Positions 23,178 to 32,707 of a DNA stretch of 36,214 nt are shown one piece after another; the first letter of the stretch is position 1; each line of letters begins with the position of its first letter. Origin of the DNA: CAYGXH01 sp964354485 (GTDB lineage: Bacteria; Bacteroidota; Ignavibacteria; UBA10030; SZUA-254). The stretch spans positions 1-36,214 of the forward strand of contig CAYGZY010000044.1 in assembly GCA_964354485.1 (NCBI GenBank), written 5' to 3'. The translations under genes were made by a program, and so were the position numbers. Below the pieces are notes generated by a model. That model worked only from the letters and a program-made list of their open reading frames with translations, did no database searches and had not been told where the DNA came from.

Positions 23178-23239
23178 GTAACTCGTGCAATCCTCTCGAT
23201 ACGTTCAACATCAGTTTATTAAAACATCCTAACATGTAT

Positions 23240-23269
23240 AATATAATCAAATTATTTTTCTCTTGTCAA
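23240..23269 (-). promoter_or_regulatory. Strong sigma70-type promoter for the ATP-grasp/GNAT/KamA operon
   Basis: On the minus strand, a perfect -35 TTGACA (23269-23264) is followed after 18 bases by TATATT (23245-23240), or after 17 bases by TTATAT. The region is very AT-rich. The transcript would begin near 23233, leaving about 55 bases of leader before the TTG at 23177. This makes the four-gene cassette transcriptionally independent of recG. Confidence 0.7.
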
Positions 23270-23333
23270 GAAAAAAATTTCATTTTACGTTTTATTTTCA
23301 CATACACACCGTATCATAAACATTCCAACGTAC

Positions 23334-25553
23334 TCACCCGCCTTGCAACAAGGCAAGGTCTTCTTTCATCCATTGCTCATAGTATTTCTTCAGAGCTTCG
23401 TGATCAGGGAGTCGGAGCTGCGGATCTGTATCGACGAGATCGAACGCTTCTCGTCTCGCTGTCGATAGTATCTCACCATCGGTCAGAAGATTCGCGATAC
23501 GAAGTCGTGGCAGTCCGCTCTGTCGTGTACTGAAAAAATCTCCCGGACCCCGCAATTCCAGGTCAATTTCGGCAATTTTGAAGCCATCCGACGTCTCAAC
23601 CATGGTTTGCAGACGACGGACACTCTTCATCTGTTCACGATCCAGATCATCGACCGGTGTGAACTTGATTGATGTATTAATATTTTTTCTCATCCAATCG
23701 GGTGCGACCAGAACGCAGTATGACTGCGAGATGCCTCGCCCCACGCGACCGCGGAGCTGATGAAGTTGGGATAAACCGAATCTCTCAGCATGTTGTATAA
23801 CCATTACGGAAGCATTCGGAACATCAATTCCCACTTCGATCACAGTCGTTGCGACCAGGATGTCAATCATTCCCCCCTTGAACTTCACCATGACCTCGTC
23901 TTTCTCGGTGGAAGTCATCTGACCGTGAAGCAAACCGACACGTAAATCGGTAAATATTTCCGATTTTAAATACTCATAGCTCTCTGTTGCTGCTTTCAAA
24001 TCTAATTTTTCTGATTCCTCAACGAGAGGATAAACCATATAAGCTTGCCGACCCTGCTCGATCTGGGAGCGGATGAACGCATAGAGTTGTCGGCTTTGTG
24101 ATTCGAAAGTAAGAGAGGTAGTAATTTTTTTTCTATTCGCAGGGAGTTCATCAAGGATGGAAACATCGAGGTCACCGTAAATTGTCAGCGAAAGTGTTCT
24201 CGGTATCGGTGTTGCAGTCATGATGAGGATGTCGGGTTGTAAAGCACCTGATCCCCCCCTATCACCTTTCTCTCTCAGCGCAACCCGCTGAGTAACACCA
24301 AAACGGTGCTGCTCATCGATTACCACGAGTCCGAGTTTTGAAAATTCCACATCCTCCTGGATAATCGCATGTGTACCGACGGTTATGTGGGCATTCCCAT
24401 TTTTTACATCGCTGAGAATATCCTTGCGTAATGCGGATCTTTGGCCACCGACCAGCAAGCGGACATTAATCGGGAGTCCGGCGAGAAACTCAACAATCGT
24501 TCGATAGTGCTGTTCTGCCAGGATTTCAGTTGGCGCCATGAATGCAGCCTGATAACCATTCTCAACAACGATGAGCATCGCGACGAGAGCAACAATCGTT
24601 TTTCCGCTTCCGACGTCGCCCTGGAGGAGCCGGTTCATCGGCTTCGTAGATTTCATATCATCTGTGGTCTCCCGAATCACTCTCTTCTGTGCGTCAGTGA
24701 GAGAGAACGGCAGAGAATCCACCAATCGTCGCGCGACGGCGCTTTTGGTATTGAATGAAATTCCTGTTAATTCGGATCTCAGGTGTTTCCTGCGAAATGC
24801 AAGAAGAAGCTGGATGGAGAACAGTTCATCAAATTTCAAACGCCGCCGACTGGATTCGAGCTGTTCAAACGATTGCGGGAAATGTATCGCTGTAAGGGCC
24901 TGAGAGAGTTGTGGGAACTGATGCCGTCTAATGATTGATTCCGGCAAATATTCCTCTACGCTATCCACGAAAGATTCCAGTGCAGCTTTCACAATTCGCC
25001 GAAAGCCCTTCACGTGAAGGTTGACATCCTTCAGGTCGCTTGAAGAACCGTACTTAGGCACGATACCACTGGTATGCAGGAATCCGTCATATTCGCCATC
25101 ATCTTTCTGACCGCTCGATAAGCGATCGATAGAAGGATGAACCAACTGTATCCTACCCCGGTAGCCTGTAATTTTACCCGAGACTGCCAGAATCTGACCG
25201 ACTGTGAAGGCTTTCTTGAAATAGGTGATACTCCGGAAAAAAACGAGTTCGAGAGTTCCTGTTTCGTCATCAAGAAGGAGGACAAATCGCTGTCGCGGCG
25301 GCCGGCCGAGCAAGTCGAATCCTCGAACGGTGCCGATTACGGTCACCCATGTGGCAGAATCGATGAATGGTCTGAGTGCCGCGATTTTTTTCACCGAACT
25401 GAGATCAATGTAATCGTAGGGAAAGTAGAAAAGAAGGTCTCTCACAGTGCAGATGCCTTCTGATGCAAGTACCTCAGCACGTTTCGGACCGATGCCCTTG
25501 ACATACTGTACAGGCATGTGCAAATCTTTTTCCTTTACCTTCGATACATTCAT
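23334..25553 (-). CDS. recG: ATP-dependent DNA helicase RecG
   Basis: RecG reverses stalled replication forks and branch-migrates Holliday junctions. The 739-residue protein starts with a helix-hairpin-helix-like VKGIGPKRAEVLASEG region, then the OB-fold wedge domain, and then the superfamily 2 helicase motifs. These are GDVGSGKT near residue 310, APTEILAEQHY, DEQHRFGV near 410, TATPIPRTLSLTIYGDLDVS, VATTVIEVGIDVPNA and QLRGRVGRG. The C-terminal RecG-specific block GPGDFFSTRQSGLP is present. It is somewhat longer than the E. coli protein (693). The ATG at 25553 is about 100 bases downstream of gpsA, with a weak terminator-like hairpin between them. Confidence 0.97.
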   Translation of the reverse strand: MNVSKVKEKDLHMPVQYVKGIGPKRAEVLASEGICTVRDLLFYFPYDYIDLSSVKKIAALRPFIDSATWVTVIGTVRGFDLLGRPPRQRFVLLLDDETGTLELVFFRSITYFKKAFTVGQILAVSGKITGYRGRIQLVHPSIDRLSSGQKDDGEYDGFLHTSGIVPKYGSSSDLKDVNLHVKGFRRIVKAALESFVDSVEEYLPESIIRRHQFPQLSQALTAIHFPQSFEQLESSRRRLKFDELFSIQLLLAFRRKHLRSELTGISFNTKSAVARRLVDSLPFSLTDAQKRVIRETTDDMKSTKPMNRLLQGDVGSGKTIVALVAMLIVVENGYQAAFMAPTEILAEQHYRTIVEFLAGLPINVRLLVGGQRSALRKDILSDVKNGNAHITVGTHAIIQEDVEFSKLGLVVIDEQHRFGVTQRVALREKGDRGGSGALQPDILIMTATPIPRTLSLTIYGDLDVSILDELPANRKKITTSLTFESQSRQLYAFIRSQIEQGRQAYMVYPLVEESEKLDLKAATESYEYLKSEIFTDLRVGLLHGQMTSTEKDEVMVKFKGGMIDILVATTVIEVGIDVPNASVMVIQHAERFGLSQLHQLRGRVGRGISQSYCVLVAPDWMRKNINTSIKFTPVDDLDREQMKSVRRLQTMVETSDGFKIAEIDLELRGPGDFFSTRQSGLPRLRIANLLTDGEILSTARREAFDLVDTDPQLRLPDHEALKKYYEQWMKEDLALLQGG

Positions 25554-25587
25554 CGGTCAAAAGATACAAAGTGGCAGAGGAAATAGC

Positions 25588-25608
25588 AAAAGTCTCAGCA
25601 GGGCTGAG
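25588..25608 (-). terminator. Weak terminator-like hairpin between gpsA and recG
   Basis: CTCAGC-CCT-GCTGAG on the minus strand (25608-25594) makes a perfect 6-bp stem with a 3-base loop, followed by ACTTTT. The U-tract is short, so it would attenuate rather than fully stop the lipid-gene transcript before recG. Confidence 0.4.
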
Positions 25609-25656
25609 CTGCGGCGTATTTCAGAAATCCTTCATTTAAAAAAAAGATTCAGCCGG

Positions 25657-26655
25657 TTACGCTTCATCTTTTGCATCCCTTGTCATGAGATCGGAAGTAG
25701 CAATGATGGGATCCTTGTACTCAAATAGCACCTGATATACCTGGTTACAGATGGGAAGCTCTATGTGAAACTGTTCTGAAAGATCATGTACCGATCGTGT
25801 TGTGGGTACACCTTCAGCAACCATTACCATTTCTTTGAGGATATCGGAGAGATTTCGTCCCTTCCCGATCTCCTCCCCCACGTGTCTGTTGCGGCTATGT
25901 TTACTCACGCAGGTCGCGATAAGATCGCCAATTCCTGATAATCCGGCGAATGTTTCTGGCCGGGCGCCCATTAATTTACCGAGACGAGCAATTTCAGCGG
26001 TTGCACGGGTCATTATGGCTGCTTTTGTATTCTCGCCGAATCCTGCTCCGTCAGCGATGCCTGCCCCGATAGCTATCACATTTTTCAATGAGCCCGCGAG
26101 TTCAACACCCTTGATATCATCACTGGAATATACGCGGAAGTACGGGGTCATGAAGAGATTTTGGGTTTGTCTTGCTGCGTCTCTGTTTACGGATGCCGCA
26201 ACTACCGCCGTCGGCATCTGTCTGCTCACCTCATGAGCAAAGCTGGGACCGGAGAGAGTCACAATCCGGTCGATGGAGAGCGAAGGCATAACGTCAAGGA
26301 GAATTTCCGAAACTCTCATAATGGATTGATTTTCAATACCTTTGGCAACATTTATAAAGAGGGTATTCCGGAACTTCCGGGACCTCACCTGCTTCATGAC
26401 CGATCGGATATACTGTGTCGGGACTGCGGTTACAATGACCTCCGCGCGTCGGACAGCGGCTTCCAGGTCGCTCGTAATTTCGATATCGGCCGGGATTGAA
26501 ATTCCAGGGAGGAAATCGATATTTTCTCTTCTATCACGAAGCAGTTCGGCAATTGATTGCTCGTATGACCAGAGCACAATTTGGTGAGCATTTGAGTGTA
26601 AGAGTACCGCAAGAGTTGTCCCCCAGCTCCCGGCTCCTAGGACAGTGACGTTCAT
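25657..26655 (-). CDS. gpsA: Glycerol-3-phosphate dehydrogenase [NAD(P)+]
   Basis: GpsA reduces dihydroxyacetone phosphate to sn-glycerol 3-phosphate, the backbone of phospholipids. The 332-residue protein has the N-terminal dinucleotide-binding motif VLGAGSWGTTLAVLL, the catalytic-domain signature ELAGSLKNVIAIGAGIADG with the conserved lysine, and the GLSGIGDLIATC block. Length is normal. It lies 12 bases after plsY, which uses its product, a common bacterial pairing. The ATG at 26655 gives a start directly at the Rossmann strand. Confidence 0.97.
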   Translation of the reverse strand: MNVTVLGAGSWGTTLAVLLHSNAHQIVLWSYEQSIAELLRDRRENIDFLPGISIPADIEITSDLEAAVRRAEVIVTAVPTQYIRSVMKQVRSRKFRNTLFINVAKGIENQSIMRVSEILLDVMPSLSIDRIVTLSGPSFAHEVSRQMPTAVVAASVNRDAARQTQNLFMTPYFRVYSSDDIKGVELAGSLKNVIAIGAGIADGAGFGENTKAAIMTRATAEIARLGKLMGARPETFAGLSGIGDLIATCVSKHSRNRHVGEEIGKGRNLSDILKEMVMVAEGVPTTRSVHDLSEQFHIELPICNQVYQVLFEYKDPIIATSDLMTRDAKDEA

Positions 26656-26667
26656 ACCGGGACCTTG

Positions 26668-27339
26668 TTACTTCCTATTAAAGATTTGGAGGCGAGTAAG
26701 GCGATGCTCCGTTCCGGCCAGCAGGCGTTTTATATTTGCGCGATGCGTATAAAGAATAAGGATGGAAATTCCGATGCTGAAAAATATAAGCGTGTGGTAT
26801 CCCTGGAGATAACCTTTAAATATATTGTGGCGGAAAAACATTGCCAACGGAAGTGCGAAAGCACTGGCAATCGATCCGAGTGAAACGTACCGGGACAGAA
26901 TAAAGACGATGAGAAATATTCCCAGAGTCACCAATACTTCTATGGTAGCTAGACCCAGAAGGACGCCTCCTGCGGTTGCAATCCCTTTCCCACCGCGAAA
27001 ACCACCGAAGACCGTCCAGATATGACCAACAATCGCAGCACAACCGGCGATGATACGGATAACGGTAATATCTTCGAACGGCGTGATGTTTTCGAATGGC
27101 ACAGGCCCAACCATCAGTCTTGTGACCTCCATTGTAGCGATGTATCCCTTAAAAATATCAAAGGCAATAACGAAAAGACCGATTTCCCAGCCGAGCATCC
27201 GAATAACATTCGTTCCACCGGCATTGCCGCTTCCATAATTCCGAATATCAATTCCCTTAACGAGTTTTGTTACGACAATACTCGTGGGAAATGAACCAAC
27301 GAGATAACTAAGTAAAACGACTAATAGTAAGGTTACCAT
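26668..27339 (-). CDS. plsY: Acyl-phosphate:glycerol-3-phosphate acyltransferase PlsY
   Basis: PlsY transfers an acyl group from acyl phosphate to glycerol 3-phosphate, the first membrane step of phospholipid synthesis. The 223-residue protein has several hydrophobic segments and the three family motifs: GSFPTSIVVTKLVKGIDIR with NYGSGNAGGTNVIR, then FGGFRGGKGIATAGG, and the C-terminal ILILYTHRANIKRLLAGTEH. Length is normal. The ATG at 27339 follows ispD by 54 bases. Together with gpsA and, in the left block, cdsA, it covers the route from dihydroxyacetone phosphate to CDP-diacylglycerol except for the PlsX and PlsC steps. Confidence 0.96.
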   Translation of the reverse strand: MVTLLLVVLLSYLVGSFPTSIVVTKLVKGIDIRNYGSGNAGGTNVIRMLGWEIGLFVIAFDIFKGYIATMEVTRLMVGPVPFENITPFEDITVIRIIAGCAAIVGHIWTVFGGFRGGKGIATAGGVLLGLATIEVLVTLGIFLIVFILSRYVSLGSIASAFALPLAMFFRHNIFKGYLQGYHTLIFFSIGISILILYTHRANIKRLLAGTEHRLTRLQIFNRK

Positions 27340-27393
27340 TCGATATCAGTTTTCGTAATCCTATTAGTAAGATAGGAGAAAATTTTTAAAGAA

Positions 27394-28113
27394 TCAATCC
27401 GTTTCATTCGAGGATATCTGTCTATCGGCTATAAACTCGGCAATCTGCATGTCTTCAGGCGTCGTAATCTTGATGTTGTTGTAGTCTCCCTCAACGATTG
27501 TGACTCCCACGCCGAGCCTTTCGACCAGACTTGAATCATCTGTACCAATAAAGTTCACCTTAGATGCCTCCTCGAATGCCCTCGCCAGGAGCCCGCAGGT
27601 AAAAGCCTGAGGGGTCTGTGCTATCCAGAGTTGTTCCCTTTCGGGCGTGTCCCGGATAATTCGCTTGCCATCAGCTATCTTGATTGTATCCTTTACGCGG
27701 ACACCGGCGATCGCCGCTCCCGTGATATCGACGGCTTCAAGAACAGACCGAATAGTACTTAGTGTGACAAAAGGACGGACGGCATCATGAACGATTACGA
27801 TATCGGCAGAAGCTTCTTTCAGAATTCTGAGACAATTTCTCACAGAATTCTGCCGTTCTGCTCCTCCATCCACAATCCTGAACACTTTGGTGAGCCGGTA
27901 TTCATGGATTAACTGCATCAGTTTTTCCCGATATGAAGGTTCAACAGCAACGACTATCGCATCAATCTCAGTGCATTGCTGAAATCGTAGCAGGGTGTGG
28001 ACGAGGACGGGTTTTCCCTTAAGCTCCAGGAACTGTTTGCTCTCGACTCCACCCAGCCGTGTACCTTTTCCGGCCGCAGGGATAATGACGCCAACTTTTT
28101 TTTTGCCGGACAT
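27394..28113 (-). CDS. ispD: 2-C-methyl-D-erythritol 4-phosphate cytidylyltransferase
   Basis: IspD makes CDP-methylerythritol from MEP and CTP, the third step of the non-mevalonate isoprenoid pathway. The 239-residue protein has the nucleotide-binding motif PAAGKGTRLG, then KQFLELKGKPVLVHTL, GGAERQNSVRN, VHDAVRPFV and the C-terminal KITTPEDMQIAE. All expected conserved residues are visible and the length is normal. It lies nine bases after the queA stop, in the same operon as lipid genes. No ispF lies next to it, and there is no C-terminal fusion. Confidence 0.96.
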   Translation of the reverse strand: MSGKKKVGVIIPAAGKGTRLGGVESKQFLELKGKPVLVHTLLRFQQCTEIDAIVVAVEPSYREKLMQLIHEYRLTKVFRIVDGGAERQNSVRNCLRILKEASADIVIVHDAVRPFVTLSTIRSVLEAVDITGAAIAGVRVKDTIKIADGKRIIRDTPEREQLWIAQTPQAFTCGLLARAFEEASKVNFIGTDDSSLVERLGVGVTIVEGDYNNIKITTPEDMQIAEFIADRQISSNETD

Positions 28114-28122
28114 GATTACCCT

Positions 28123-29160
28123 TCAGATGATCAGCATGGCATCGCCGTAGCTGAAGAACCGCCATTTCTCTTTCATTGCCTTCTTATATGCTTTCATGAT
28201 AAAATCTCTTCCCCCGAAAGCACAGGACAGCATGAGGAGCGTCGATTCAGGCATGTGGAAATTCGTTATGAGCCTGTCGACGATCTTGAAGTCGTACGGC
28301 GGAAAAATGAACTTATCCGTCCAGCCATGAAATATCTTTAGGTGACCTGTCGTGGTAACTGAGGATTCAACGGCACGCGATGAACTCGTCCCGGCGACAA
28401 ACACCGTTCCGCGGCTGTCAATAGTTCTGTTCACGATATCTACGGACGCCTGAGAAATTTCATAGTACTCGGAATCCATTTTATGTTTCGAGAGATCCTC
28501 CACTTCCACCGGCCTGAACGATCCCAGACCCAGGTGGAGCGTAACCGGAGCAACTTTGACACCTTTCCTCTCAAGCGCGGTCAATAGTCGTTTCGTGAAG
28601 TGCAATCCGGCAGTCGGAGCCGCAACTGACCCGATGTTCTTCGCATATACCGTCTGGTACGAATCTTTGTCATCGTCGACGGCATCCCGCTTGATATAGT
28701 ACGGCAGGGGTGTAACGCCGATCCTTTCAATAACCTTGAAGAGATCGTTTTTATAGTTGAAGCGGACAGTTCTTCCCCTCGATGTCGTATTATCGATGAC
28801 TTCACACCATATTTTCCCGTCGTCGAAGTAAATTTTATTGCCGATCCTGACTTTCCGTGCGGGGTCGACTATAACATCCCAGATAGCATCGTCGTGGTTT
28901 AACTCACGCAGGAGGAACACTTCGATTTTGGCGTTTGTTTTTTCCTTACGTCCGAAGAGGCGCGCCGGGAAAACTTTCGTCTGATTGACGATAAGACAGT
29001 CACCCCTGTTGAAATACTCGGCGACATCGCTGAACCGTTTTTCTACAATAGACTCATCCGCGCGGTTGAGCACCATAAGCCTGGATGAATCGCGCGGCTT
29101 TGCCGGGTGCTTTGCAATCAAATTGCGTGGGAGCGGATACTTGAAATCAGAAAGTTTCAT
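28123..29160 (-). CDS. queA: S-adenosylmethionine:tRNA ribosyltransferase-isomerase
   Basis: QueA converts preQ1 in tRNA to epoxyqueuosine, with SAM as ribosyl donor. The frame can open at a TTG (29169), but the ATG at 29160 has GGAAGG nine bases upstream and gives the family start MKLSDFKYPLPRNLIAKHPA. The 345-residue protein carries RLMVLNR, VNQTKVFPARL, AAPTAGLHFT, VTLHLGLGSFRPVEVED, GTSSSRAVES and the C-terminal LITNFHMPESTLLMLSCAF. Length is normal. It lies downstream of ppdK and upstream of ispD; no other queuosine gene is in the window. Confidence 0.97.
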   Translation of the reverse strand: MKLSDFKYPLPRNLIAKHPAKPRDSSRLMVLNRADESIVEKRFSDVAEYFNRGDCLIVNQTKVFPARLFGRKEKTNAKIEVFLLRELNHDDAIWDVIVDPARKVRIGNKIYFDDGKIWCEVIDNTTSRGRTVRFNYKNDLFKVIERIGVTPLPYYIKRDAVDDDKDSYQTVYAKNIGSVAAPTAGLHFTKRLLTALERKGVKVAPVTLHLGLGSFRPVEVEDLSKHKMDSEYYEISQASVDIVNRTIDSRGTVFVAGTSSSRAVESSVTTTGHLKIFHGWTDKFIFPPYDFKIVDRLITNFHMPESTLLMLSCAFGGRDFIMKAYKKAMKEKWRFFSYGDAMLII

Positions 29161-29216
29161 ACTTCGCAACCTTCCAAAATATTACTCTATGTGGTCTGTG
29201 AATACTAATCCTTTTG

Positions 29217-31991
29217 TCATTTCCTTCTCGGTGATTTATTTCGCCGAGTCTTTACCCTTTTTGTGTAGCGGATTGCCGCCTGTGCTGCTGCTAATCGCGC
29301 AATCGGAACACGGAATGGTGAGCAGCTGACGTAATCCATCCCAGCGCAGTGGCAGAATTCCACCGAGCGAGGGTCACCACCATGCTCGCCGCATATGCCT
29401 ATTTCAAGGCCGGGCCTCGTTGCACGACCCCGTTTTATACTGATTTCGATAAGCTCGCCGATTCCCTCCTGGTCGATGCTCTGGAAAGGATCCTCAGGTA
29501 AAATGCCTTTTGCCAAGTAATCAGGCAAAAATCCTCCGATATCGTCACGGGAGAACCCGAAGGACATCTGGGTGAGATCATTCGTCCCGAACGAAAAGAA
29601 TTGTGCTACAACGGCGATTTGATTTGATAAAAGAGCTGCGCGTGGAATTTCAATCATAGTACCCATGAGATGTTTCATCTTCTTCATGCCGTACTTATCG
29701 AGGACCTCGCCGTAAACTTTTTTCGCGATCGCAAATTGATGATGCAATTCCTTTACGTCTGATACAACAGGAATCATAATTTCCGGATAAGGACGCTTGC
29801 CATCCTGGATCAATTCTGCGGCAGCCTCGAATACCGCCCGGATCTGCATCTCGCTTACCTCGGGGTATGTGATCCCGAGCCGTACGCCACGGTGCCCCAT
29901 CATCGGATTCGATTCGTGGAGGTTCTCTGCGCGCTTGGCGAGCTCCGTCATCGAAACCTGAAGGTCCGCTGCAAGCTGCTCCAGCTTGCCTTCGCCGCGC
30001 GGAACAAATTCATGGAGGGGCGGATCCAGCAAACGTATTACCACCGGAAAGCCATCCATGGCTTCGAGTGTTCCTTTTATGTCTTTCTTTACGTAGGGAA
30101 ATAACTCGTTGAGAGCGCGCCGTCTCTCGGGTTCGGTTTTCGACATAATCATTTTCCGCAACCGGAAGAGCGGTTCCTCAGAACCTTTTCCGTAGAACAT
30201 ATGTTCGGTGCGGAACAATCCGATACCTTCTGCCCCGAACTGACGACCCTTCCGCGCATCCTCTGGCGTATCGGCATTCGTCCGTACACCGAGGTTACGC
30301 AGAGAATCACACAAGATCAGAAAATCATTGAAAAGAGTATTCTCTTCCACTGCATCCATCATGGGCAGTTCACCGGCGTAGACATTTCCCTTCGTACCGT
30401 TCAGCGTTATCCAATCTCCTTCGCGGAATACTTTTCCGTCTGCAGTCATTTCCTTTTTTTTGGCATCGATGTGAACACCCCCGCAACCGACGATACAGCA
30501 TTTTCCCCAGCCTCGCGCAACGAGTGCCGCATGAGACGTCATTCCTCCGCGCGCGGTCAGAATTGCCTGCGCCGCTCTCATTCCTTCGACATCCTCCGGA
30601 TTCGTCTCTTCGCGTACCAATATCACCTTCTTGCCTTGTTTGTTCCATTCTACGGCGACATTCGCAGAAAACACTATCTGCCCGGATGCACCGCCGGGAC
30701 CGGCAGGTAATCCTTTCGCGAGGACCTTCTGACCAATTTCAGTCTTTGGATTAATAATCGGGTGCAGGAGCTCATCCAGTTGAGATGGCGTTACCCTCAT
30801 AACTGCGGTCCGTTTATCAATGAGTTTTTCCTTCAGCATGTCAACTGCAATCTTCATGGCGGCAGGGCCATTTCTCTTTCCAACCCTGCACTGGAGCATG
30901 AAGAGCCGTCCTTTTTCGATTGTAAACTCGATATCCTGCATATCCCGGTAGTGTTTCTCCAGTCGTTGCTGGTACTCAAACAGTTCGCGGTACAGCGGTG
31001 GCATTGCCTTCTCGAGTGTGATTAAATCCTTATTGTGCTCCGATTTTGAATATTCATTGATCGGGGCGGGTGTGCGAATACCGGCGACGACATCCTCCCC
31101 CTGTGCATTGATCAAATATTCTCCATAGAATGCTGATTCGCCGTTTCCAGGATTACGCGTGAATGCGACGCCGGTAGCTGAATCTACACCCATGTTACCG
31201 AAAACCATCGTCTGCACATTTACAGCAGTACCCCACTCATCGGGGATCCTCTCAATGCGTCTGTAACTGACGGCACGCTTTCCGTTCCACGATGAAAAAA
31301 CAGCACCGATCCCTCCCCATAACTGCTCCGAGGGATCATCAGGAAATTCTTTGCCCAGAAGTTCCCTTATCTTATCCTTAAAGAGTTTGCAGAGCATCTT
31401 CAGGTCCGCGGCAGTGAGATCGGTATCACCAGCATAACTTTTCTCACGCTTTACCTGGCTCATGATTTTTTCAAGCTGCTTCCGGATGCCTGATTCGTCA
31501 TCTTTTGGTTCAATCCCGACAGCTTTTTCCATAACGACATCCGAGTACATCATAATGAGCCGGCGATAAGCGTCGTATACGAACCGCTCGTTACCTCCGC
31601 TCTGTTTAATCAGACCCGGTATTGTCGATGCTGTAAGACCTACATTCAGAACTGTTTCCATCATTCCGGGCATGGAGCGGCGTGCACCGGAACGGACAGA
31701 CACGAGCAGCGGATTATTCGAATCTCCGAATACTCTTCCCATCAATTTTTCAATTTTTTTCAGGCTTGCATTTACTTCTTGTTTCAGTCCTTTCGGATAA
31801 GTTCTCCGATTCTTATAGAAGTAGGTACAAACTTCTGTCGTAATGGTAAATCCGGGAGGGACGGGGAGTTTGAGATCACTGTGTCCTGCCATTTCAGCGA
31901 GATTTGCTCCTTTACCACCCAGAAGATCCTTCATACTTTCCCTGCCGTCAGCTTTCTCTCCGCCAAAAAAATAAACATATCTGTGTGCCAT
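29217..31991 (-). CDS. ppdK: Pyruvate, phosphate dikinase
   Basis: PPDK reversibly converts pyruvate, ATP and phosphate to PEP, AMP and pyrophosphate. The ATG at 31991, with AGG nine bases upstream, is preferred over a GTG three codons earlier and gives 924 residues. The N-terminal nucleotide-binding domain shows LLGGKGANLAEMA and SVRSGARRSMPGMMETVLN. The swivelling phosphohistidine domain has GGMTSHAALVARGWGK, and the C-terminal PEP/pyruvate barrel has FFSFGTNDLTQMSFG and EIGICGEHGGDP with the catalytic cysteine near the end. The length is slightly above the usual 870-880. The gene follows the glutamine amidotransferase gene closely, within the lipid operon. Confidence 0.97.
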   Translation of the reverse strand: MAHRYVYFFGGEKADGRESMKDLLGGKGANLAEMAGHSDLKLPVPPGFTITTEVCTYFYKNRRTYPKGLKQEVNASLKKIEKLMGRVFGDSNNPLLVSVRSGARRSMPGMMETVLNVGLTASTIPGLIKQSGGNERFVYDAYRRLIMMYSDVVMEKAVGIEPKDDESGIRKQLEKIMSQVKREKSYAGDTDLTAADLKMLCKLFKDKIRELLGKEFPDDPSEQLWGGIGAVFSSWNGKRAVSYRRIERIPDEWGTAVNVQTMVFGNMGVDSATGVAFTRNPGNGESAFYGEYLINAQGEDVVAGIRTPAPINEYSKSEHNKDLITLEKAMPPLYRELFEYQQRLEKHYRDMQDIEFTIEKGRLFMLQCRVGKRNGPAAMKIAVDMLKEKLIDKRTAVMRVTPSQLDELLHPIINPKTEIGQKVLAKGLPAGPGGASGQIVFSANVAVEWNKQGKKVILVREETNPEDVEGMRAAQAILTARGGMTSHAALVARGWGKCCIVGCGGVHIDAKKKEMTADGKVFREGDWITLNGTKGNVYAGELPMMDAVEENTLFNDFLILCDSLRNLGVRTNADTPEDARKGRQFGAEGIGLFRTEHMFYGKGSEEPLFRLRKMIMSKTEPERRRALNELFPYVKKDIKGTLEAMDGFPVVIRLLDPPLHEFVPRGEGKLEQLAADLQVSMTELAKRAENLHESNPMMGHRGVRLGITYPEVSEMQIRAVFEAAAELIQDGKRPYPEIMIPVVSDVKELHHQFAIAKKVYGEVLDKYGMKKMKHLMGTMIEIPRAALLSNQIAVVAQFFSFGTNDLTQMSFGFSRDDIGGFLPDYLAKGILPEDPFQSIDQEGIGELIEISIKRGRATRPGLEIGICGEHGGDPRSVEFCHCAGMDYVSCSPFRVPIARLAAAQAAIRYTKRVKTRRNKSPRRK

Positions 31992-32020
31992 AACTTGCAC
32001 CCTACTGCCTTTCCTTGCTT

Positions 32021-32707
32021 TTATGAATACTGTATTGTTGATAAAAACTTGTTTCTTATCATCGTCGTCAACGGATTATCGGGATCCTTCATCCTTTCCG
32101 GATGCCATTGGAGCAGAATGCCGAATGGCAGCTCCCTGTCTAATTCCATTGCTTCAACGATCCCATCATCTGCACGCGCCGTAATCCTTAATCCAGTGCC
32201 GGGAACATCGACTCCCTGGTGATGATTTGAGTTTACCGTCCCGCCGATGACACCTGTAGTTGCATACAACAATGACGATTGATCGATCGCAATCGAGTGA
32301 TGATTTTCTATTTCTCCGACGGTTCTGTGCGATCTGTATCCGGCTTCTTCTATGTCAGGGAAAAGCGTTCCGCCAAAATGGACATTGATAAACTGCATCC
32401 CCCGGCATATTGCGAGCAAAGGCATATGCCTTGCCAGCGTTTTATCGACTACCCTCCGTTCAAAAGCATCGCGTTTCGGATCAACATCTTTTATCCGTTG
32501 ATGATTAGCGGGTCCGTTATAGAGCGACGGATCAACATCGTTCCCACCGGAGAGTAGCACGCCCTGACATCGGTTGAGTTCATCGAGATTGTCGTATATA
32601 TATGAAAGCTTTACAACCTCAACCGCTGAATTTCCCTTCATGAGCCAGTCAACGTAAAAGTTAAATTTATCCTTCGAAACCATCGTATCCGTGACGGCGA
32701 TTCTCAT
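32021..32707 (-). CDS. Class I glutamine amidotransferase-like hydrolase (peptidase C26, PuuD-like)
   Basis: This 228-residue enzyme has the class I glutamine amidotransferase fold of the peptidase C26/PuuD group, which hydrolyses gamma-glutamyl amides. The nucleophile is Cys101 in LAICRGMQFINVHFGG, completed by His202 and Glu204 in LLQWHPERM. LLSGGNDVDPSLY near residue 51 is characteristic of the group. The ATG at 32707 overlaps the lpxK stop as ATGA, and ppdK starts 30 bases after its stop. Its natural substrate here is not evident; gamma-glutamyl-GABA hydrolase is the family prototype, but no putrescine pathway genes accompany it. Confidence 0.88.
   Translation of the reverse strand: MRIAVTDTMVSKDKFNFYVDWLMKGNSAVEVVKLSYIYDNLDELNRCQGVLLSGGNDVDPSLYNGPANHQRIKDVDPKRDAFERRVVDKTLARHMPLLAICRGMQFINVHFGGTLFPDIEEAGYRSHRTVGEIENHHSIAIDQSSLLYATTGVIGGTVNSNHHQGVDVPGTGLRITARADDGIVEAMELDRELPFGILLQWHPERMKDPDNPLTTMIRNKFLSTIQYS

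Noticed and set aside
23152..23211. A 19-codon leader ORF upstream of the first ATP-grasp gene
   Set aside because: It has an ATG but no ribosome binding site, overlaps the ligase start in another frame and has no attenuator-like hairpins or codon bias.
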